Shown here: positions 60,440-64,000 of the stretch, piece after piece
Position numbering within the stretch: position 1 is the first letter of the stretch
Layout: each line of letters begins with the position of its first letter
Assembly (NCBI RefSeq): GCF_003971255.1
Contig: NZ_CP034660.1
Span: 2,852,001 to 2,916,000 of the forward strand
From: Colwellia sp. Arc7-635
Lineage (GTDB): Bacteria > Pseudomonadota > Gammaproteobacteria > Enterobacterales > Alteromonadaceae
DNA: 64,000 nt
Direction of reading: 5' to 3'
The notes under the pieces: generated by a model
What the model was told of the DNA's origin: nothing
Seen by the model: the letters and a program-made list of their open reading frames with translations, nothing else
Databases searched by the model: none
Program-made: the position numbers and the translations under genes

Positions 60440-62236
60440 TTGGATATCAACACGGCAAAATCAGTTTTACAAAATACTTTTGGTTACGCTGATTTTCGGC
60501 ATCAACAAGCGAAAATAATTAGTGAATTAATCCAAGGAAATGATGTTTTTACACTGATGCCAACCGGTGGTGGAAAGTCATTATGCTATCAAATACCAGC
60601 GATAGTGCGTGATGGCGTAGGCATTGTAGTATCACCGCTTATCGCATTAATGAAAGATCAAGTTGATGCTTTGAACTTACAAGGTGTAAAAGCAGAGTTT
60701 TTAAACTCATCACAAGACTACGAAGAACAAAATCGTGTAGAACAGCTGATAAAATCAGGTAACGTCGATTTATTGTACGTAGCGCCCGAAAGATTATTAA
60801 GTGATTATTTTCTTAGTCTTATTGATAATATCACTATTGCACTATTTGCCTTTGATGAAGCGCACTGTGTTTCACAATGGGGGCACGATTTTAGGCCTGA
60901 ATATCAACAACTTTCTATCATCAGTCATCGATATCCCCACACACCTAAAATTGCCTTAACAGCAACCGCTGATATGAGAACCCGAGACGAAATTGTTCAG
61001 GTATTAAATTTAAATGCTGCTAAAGTTTTCGTCCATAGTTTCGACAGACCTAATATTCAATATCGTATTAGTGAACAAAAAAATAGCAAAGAACAACTAT
61101 TAAAGTTTATCAATGCCGAGCATAACAATGACGCAGGTATCGTTTATTGCCTTTCAAGAAAGTCGGTTGAAACCACCGCACAATGGCTATGTGAACATGG
61201 AAAAATAGCTTTGCCTTATCATGCTGGTTTAGCTAACCATGTTAAAGATAACAACCAACAACGCTTCCTCAGAGAAGACGGTATTATCATTGTTGCTACC
61301 ATAGCCTTTGGTATGGGTATTGATAAGCCCGATGTTAGGTTTGTCGCGCATTTAAACTTACCTAAAAGCATCGAAGCCTACTATCAAGAGACAGGGCGCG
61401 CAGGCCGTGATGGCATGCCAGCAAATACTTGGTTAGCTTATGGTATGCGAGATGTCATTAAACTTAAGCAAATGAACAGTCAAAGTAATGGCAATGAACA
61501 GTTCAAGTTTATTACTCAACGAAAAATAGATGCTCTGCTAGGTTATTGCGAAGTGAGTGATTGTCGTCGACAAGTGCTACTAAACTATTTCGGTGAAACG
61601 TTAGCACAGCCTTGTGGAAATTGTGATAATTGCTTGAATCCACCAGTGACATGGGATGGCACAGCTGCCGCTAGAAAAGCGCTTTCTACCGTTTACAGAA
61701 CAGGTCAAAGGTTTGGTGTTGGCCATCAAATTGATGTACTGCTAGGCAAAACAACCGCTAAAATTACTAACTTAAATCACCAGCTACTTTCTACTTTTGG
61801 TATTGGTAATGAACACACAGCCGCTGAATGGCAAACGGTTTTCAGACAACTCATTTCAATGGGATATTTAGCGGTTGAAATGGACCATGGCGCTTTAAAA
61901 TTAACAGAAAAATCTCGACCGTTATTAAAAGGTGAATGTGCTATACAGCTTAAGGTACAAAAATATAGTAAAGCAAAACCGACGCGAAAATCGAAACAAG
62001 CTAGCGATAGTCATCTATCTGCACAAGAAGAAGCCATATTTGAACAGCTTAAACAGCAGCGGGCATTATGGGCAAAAGAAAGAAATGTCCCATCATTTGT
62101 TGTTTTTCATGATGCTACCTTGATGGATATCGCCAAATTAAATCCCAAAAATGCAGAGCAGCTGTTAGACATTAATGGTATTGGTAAAACAAAGCTTGAA
62201 CTTTATGGGGCAAAGATTATGGCGTTATTAAACTAG
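60440..62236 (+). CDS. recQ: RecQ family ATP-dependent DNA helicase
   Basis: 598 residues starting at TTG 60440 with AAAGGA about 8 bases upstream. It is a 3'-5' helicase of recombination and repair. Motifs: 0 and I ([26 protein letters not shown]), II DEAH ([14 protein letters not shown]), [11 protein letters not shown] and VI ([24 protein letters not shown]). The zinc cluster is [17 protein letters not shown]...CGNCDNC; an RQC winged helix and a C-terminal HRDC domain ([23 protein letters not shown]) follow. It is full length, with all domains intact. Confidence 0.95.
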   Translation: MDINTAKSVLQNTFGYADFRHQQAKIISELIQGNDVFTLMPTGGGKSLCYQIPAIVRDGVGIVVSPLIALMKDQVDALNLQGVKAEFLNSSQDYEEQNRVEQLIKSGNVDLLYVAPERLLSDYFLSLIDNITIALFAFDEAHCVSQWGHDFRPEYQQLSIISHRYPHTPKIALTATADMRTRDEIVQVLNLNAAKVFVHSFDRPNIQYRISEQKNSKEQLLKFINAEHNNDAGIVYCLSRKSVETTAQWLCEHGKIALPYHAGLANHVKDNNQQRFLREDGIIIVATIAFGMGIDKPDVRFVAHLNLPKSIEAYYQETGRAGRDGMPANTWLAYGMRDVIKLKQMNSQSNGNEQFKFITQRKIDALLGYCEVSDCRRQVLLNYFGETLAQPCGNCDNCLNPPVTWDGTAAARKALSTVYRTGQRFGVGHQIDVLLGKTTAKITNLNHQLLSTFGIGNEHTAAEWQTVFRQLISMGYLAVEMDHGALKLTEKSRPLLKGECAIQLKVQKYSKAKPTRKSKQASDSHLSAQEEAIFEQLKQQRALWAKERNVPSFVVFHDATLMDIAKLNPKNAEQLLDINGIGKTKLELYGAKIMALLN

Positions 62237-62460
62237 CCTAAATAGCACTATTATTGATATGAGCGCTGAATTTTTAATTTAATGTTTGGGTGTGTTGCTT
62301 AGATCAATGTTTTGCGGCATTGAGCTAACATTACTAATGAAAGCTTATATTTAAAGTAAGCGTTCATAATGTCGATACCTATGTTACCTAGCTACTGCTG
62401 TTTTGTTGTATAAGCTCATACTTATTAGCGATGTTGCAAGCTCTAGTATGATCGAAACTG

Positions 62461-63816
62461 CTATGCACTGGCTGAAAAAGCAATGACTTTAGGCAGTATT
62501 ATCCTAAACTCACTTCCTTGTTCAAGCACACTAGTCATATCAATTGAGCCTTGCAAACTTTCTGTCATAATATTGCGGCTAATACTTAAGCCAAGCCCAG
62601 TATTACCTTCACTTCGATTAGTTGTAAAAAATGGGTCAAAAAGAGCCTCTATATTTTTTTTCTCGACCCCGACACCGTTGTCTTGAATAAAAACATGAAC
62701 GTTATCATTTACTTCATTAATTTTTATCGTGATGAGCTTATTATCATTAACAACATCTTTAGGAAAAGCATGAATTGAAGCATTAGTGATCAAATTAGAT
62801 AACACTTGACCTAATTTACTCGTGCATGTGGTGATAATAATGGGCTGTTCAGGTAGCTCTAACTTCACTGAAATTGATTTTTTATTTAACATCGGCATCA
62901 AACTATTGATCAATTCATGAATCCATGTCGAGAGTATAAACTCTCGAATATCATCAGTACTTCTATCGACCGCAACCTCTTTAAAACTGCGCACCAACTC
63001 AGCAGCCCGATGCAAATTAAAATTCATCGCTTTAACTGAAGATAAAATTGTCGTGAAACCTGAGCTTAAATCCTCTTTAGATAGGGTGCTATTATTTAAC
63101 TTTTCATGCAATTTATAGGAAGTTTCTTCAACCACTGAAGCGCCCAAAATAGCAACGCCCAATGGCGAGTTAATTTCATGCGCCACTCCAGCAACGAGTA
63201 AACCCAATGCAGCCATTTTTTCTTTAGCAATAATCTCTTTTTGTGTTAGCTCTAACTGTTTCAGCGCTGTGCTTAAAGAAGAAGTACGCTCCATCACTTT
63301 ACGCTCAAGAGACTTAGTTAGTGAATTAAGTTCTGCTTCTTTCTCCGTTCTTTCTATTTCAGCTGATATTCGACCAGCAAAAAGCTCAAAAACAGTCACA
63401 ATCACATGTTGGTTAACAATTTTATTTTCATGAAGCGCAACAATAATTCCCATCACGTCGCCTACCGAGTTATGCAGAGGTACGCCAACATAACCTTGTA
63501 TATTCATATCAATTAATAATTGGTCGTCAGGATATAAGCTACAAATATCTTGTGGGAAAATGCAAACTGAGTCGTCACCTATATCCGCACAAGGCGTTGA
63601 TGCTAATGAATATTCAAAATTATCGGCTAACTGACCTTTGGCCACTAAACTGATGGTTTTCGAGGTGTTTTTTTCGGCGTCTAGTCTTGCAATAAAAGTG
63701 TAATCGGCATCAATAAATTTATTTAATTGTAAGGTTAATTCATTAAAGAAAGCATTTCCGTAGGTTGATGAAAGACTTTTTATAATGTCAGGAAGCTGTT
63801 GCTCTAAAGTTCGCAT
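62461..63816 (-). CDS. GAF-domain sensor histidine kinase
   Basis: 451 residues from ATG 63816, one base after the stop of the upstream gene; a longer TTG-started frame (63864) would overlap that gene. A GAF domain (about 15-165; LDAEKNTSKTISLVAKGQL, GVPLHNSVGDVMGII) and a coiled coil (about 170-215) lead to HisKA with the phospho-acceptor histidine in VAGVAHEINSPLGVA. HATPase follows, with NLITNASIHAF, IQDNGVGVEKKN and NTGLGLSISRNIM. It is cytoplasmic and likely phosphorylates a response regulator, perhaps the one encoded just upstream. Confidence 0.9.
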   Translation of the reverse strand: MRTLEQQLPDIIKSLSSTYGNAFFNELTLQLNKFIDADYTFIARLDAEKNTSKTISLVAKGQLADNFEYSLASTPCADIGDDSVCIFPQDICSLYPDDQLLIDMNIQGYVGVPLHNSVGDVMGIIVALHENKIVNQHVIVTVFELFAGRISAEIERTEKEAELNSLTKSLERKVMERTSSLSTALKQLELTQKEIIAKEKMAALGLLVAGVAHEINSPLGVAILGASVVEETSYKLHEKLNNSTLSKEDLSSGFTTILSSVKAMNFNLHRAAELVRSFKEVAVDRSTDDIREFILSTWIHELINSLMPMLNKKSISVKLELPEQPIIITTCTSKLGQVLSNLITNASIHAFPKDVVNDNKLITIKINEVNDNVHVFIQDNGVGVEKKNIEALFDPFFTTNRSEGNTGLGLSISRNIMTESLQGSIDMTSVLEQGSEFRIILPKVIAFSASA

Positions 63817-63817
63817 C

Positions 63818-64000
63818 TTAAGTTTTATCCTGGCACGATGACTTAGATGATATGAGGTTTTCAATCGTTATCACAACATTGGTTACATACAATGCTAATA
63901 ATTTTTCTGCTGTAGTAGACAACGCTTGCTCTGTTTTTAAAATAAAAACACTTTCCGTATTTTTTTGTGACAGATAATAATAGCCATAAATATTTTCTTC
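63818..64000 (-). CDS. 3' end of an upstream gene, perhaps a DUF3369-type response regulator
   Basis: An open frame enters from the window edge and stops with TAA at 63820-63818. The visible 60 residues include FILKTEQALSTTAEKLLALYVTNVVITIENL, which resembles the last part of DUF3369 domains found in response regulators with HD-GYP or other output. The kinase start codon follows after one base, so the two genes form an operon. Most of the protein lies outside the window, so the family is tentative. Confidence 0.5.
   Translation of the reverse strand, partial: EENIYGYYYLSQKNTESVFILKTEQALSTTAEKLLALYVTNVVITIENLISSKSSCQDKT

Noticed and set aside
63817-63864. Longer start of the GAF histidine kinase
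   Set aside because: It would begin at a TTG inside the end of the upstream gene, whereas ATG 63816 follows that gene's stop by one base and keeps the GAF domain whole.

Overview
The window looks like a chromosomal segment of an AT-rich marine gammaproteobacterium of the order Alteromonadales, most likely a Colwellia-type bacterium (family Colwelliaceae). The grounds are a gamma-type rRNA operon with tRNA-Ile/tRNA-Ala in its spacer, YbiT/RlmJ/FolD/DnaQ of gammaproteobacterial type, a rhombosortase, a DUF2919/DUF599 pair, many short dispersed inverted-repeat elements, and a chromosomal integron. The species cannot be fixed by reading alone.

Layout. 1-2108: the intI-proximal end of an integron. 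A LexA-controlled integrase gene lies on the + strand. Cassettes lead away from it on the - strand: a TTG-started membrane protein, a cassette without an evident gene, and the start of a CxxC protein, separated by two attC sites. 2151-3010: five tandem identical tRNA-Asp genes behind one strong promoter, followed by two decayed tRNA-Asp copies. 3182-6603: a TIGR03503-like protein, dnaQ, and two membrane proteins. 7039-26416: mostly single genes, namely an outer-membrane CBM9/DUF5916 protein, an RDD protein, cysK, a lipoprotein, ggt, a DTW protein, PAS-GGDEF, rhombosortase, an FMN glutamate-synthase-like enzyme, a periplasmic binding protein, an S9 peptidase and a YgiQ radical SAM protein. 26578-32680: an accessory-looking stretch with a CSS-EAL phosphodiesterase split by a frameshift, small unknown proteins, a membrane-tailed ECF sigma factor coupled to a hydrolase, and several families of small inverted-repeat elements. 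32920-42516: ybiT, rlmJ, a LytTR membrane regulator, a DUF2141/carotenoid-oxygenase pair, a DEAD-box helicase, two small proteins and folD.

42957-49030: a complete rRNA operon on the - strand (16S, tRNA-Ile, tRNA-Ala, 23S, 5S) with two tandem strong promoters, boxA elements and a terminator. 49103-58323: gmhB, then a short- or branched-chain acyl-CoA catabolic cluster on the - strand (fused IcmF mutase, acyl-CoA dehydrogenase, AcuI-type reductase, HIBYL-CoA hydrolase-like enzyme, SDR). A divergent AraC regulator is its likely controller. 58625-64000: the AraC gene, a very small 2OG-Fe(II)-oxygenase-like protein, recQ, and a GAF histidine kinase coupled to the 3' end of a gene cut by the window edge.

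The points most worth a second look are the CSS/EAL frame change, which sits exactly where a canonical -1 slippery heptamer and a G-run both occur; the integron end with antisense-overlapping genes; the decaying tRNA-Asp array; the six 13-bp repeats upstream of acuI; and at least four families of MITE-like elements. I did not find a CRISPR array, a prophage, a transposase gene or a recognisable multi-gene defence system.
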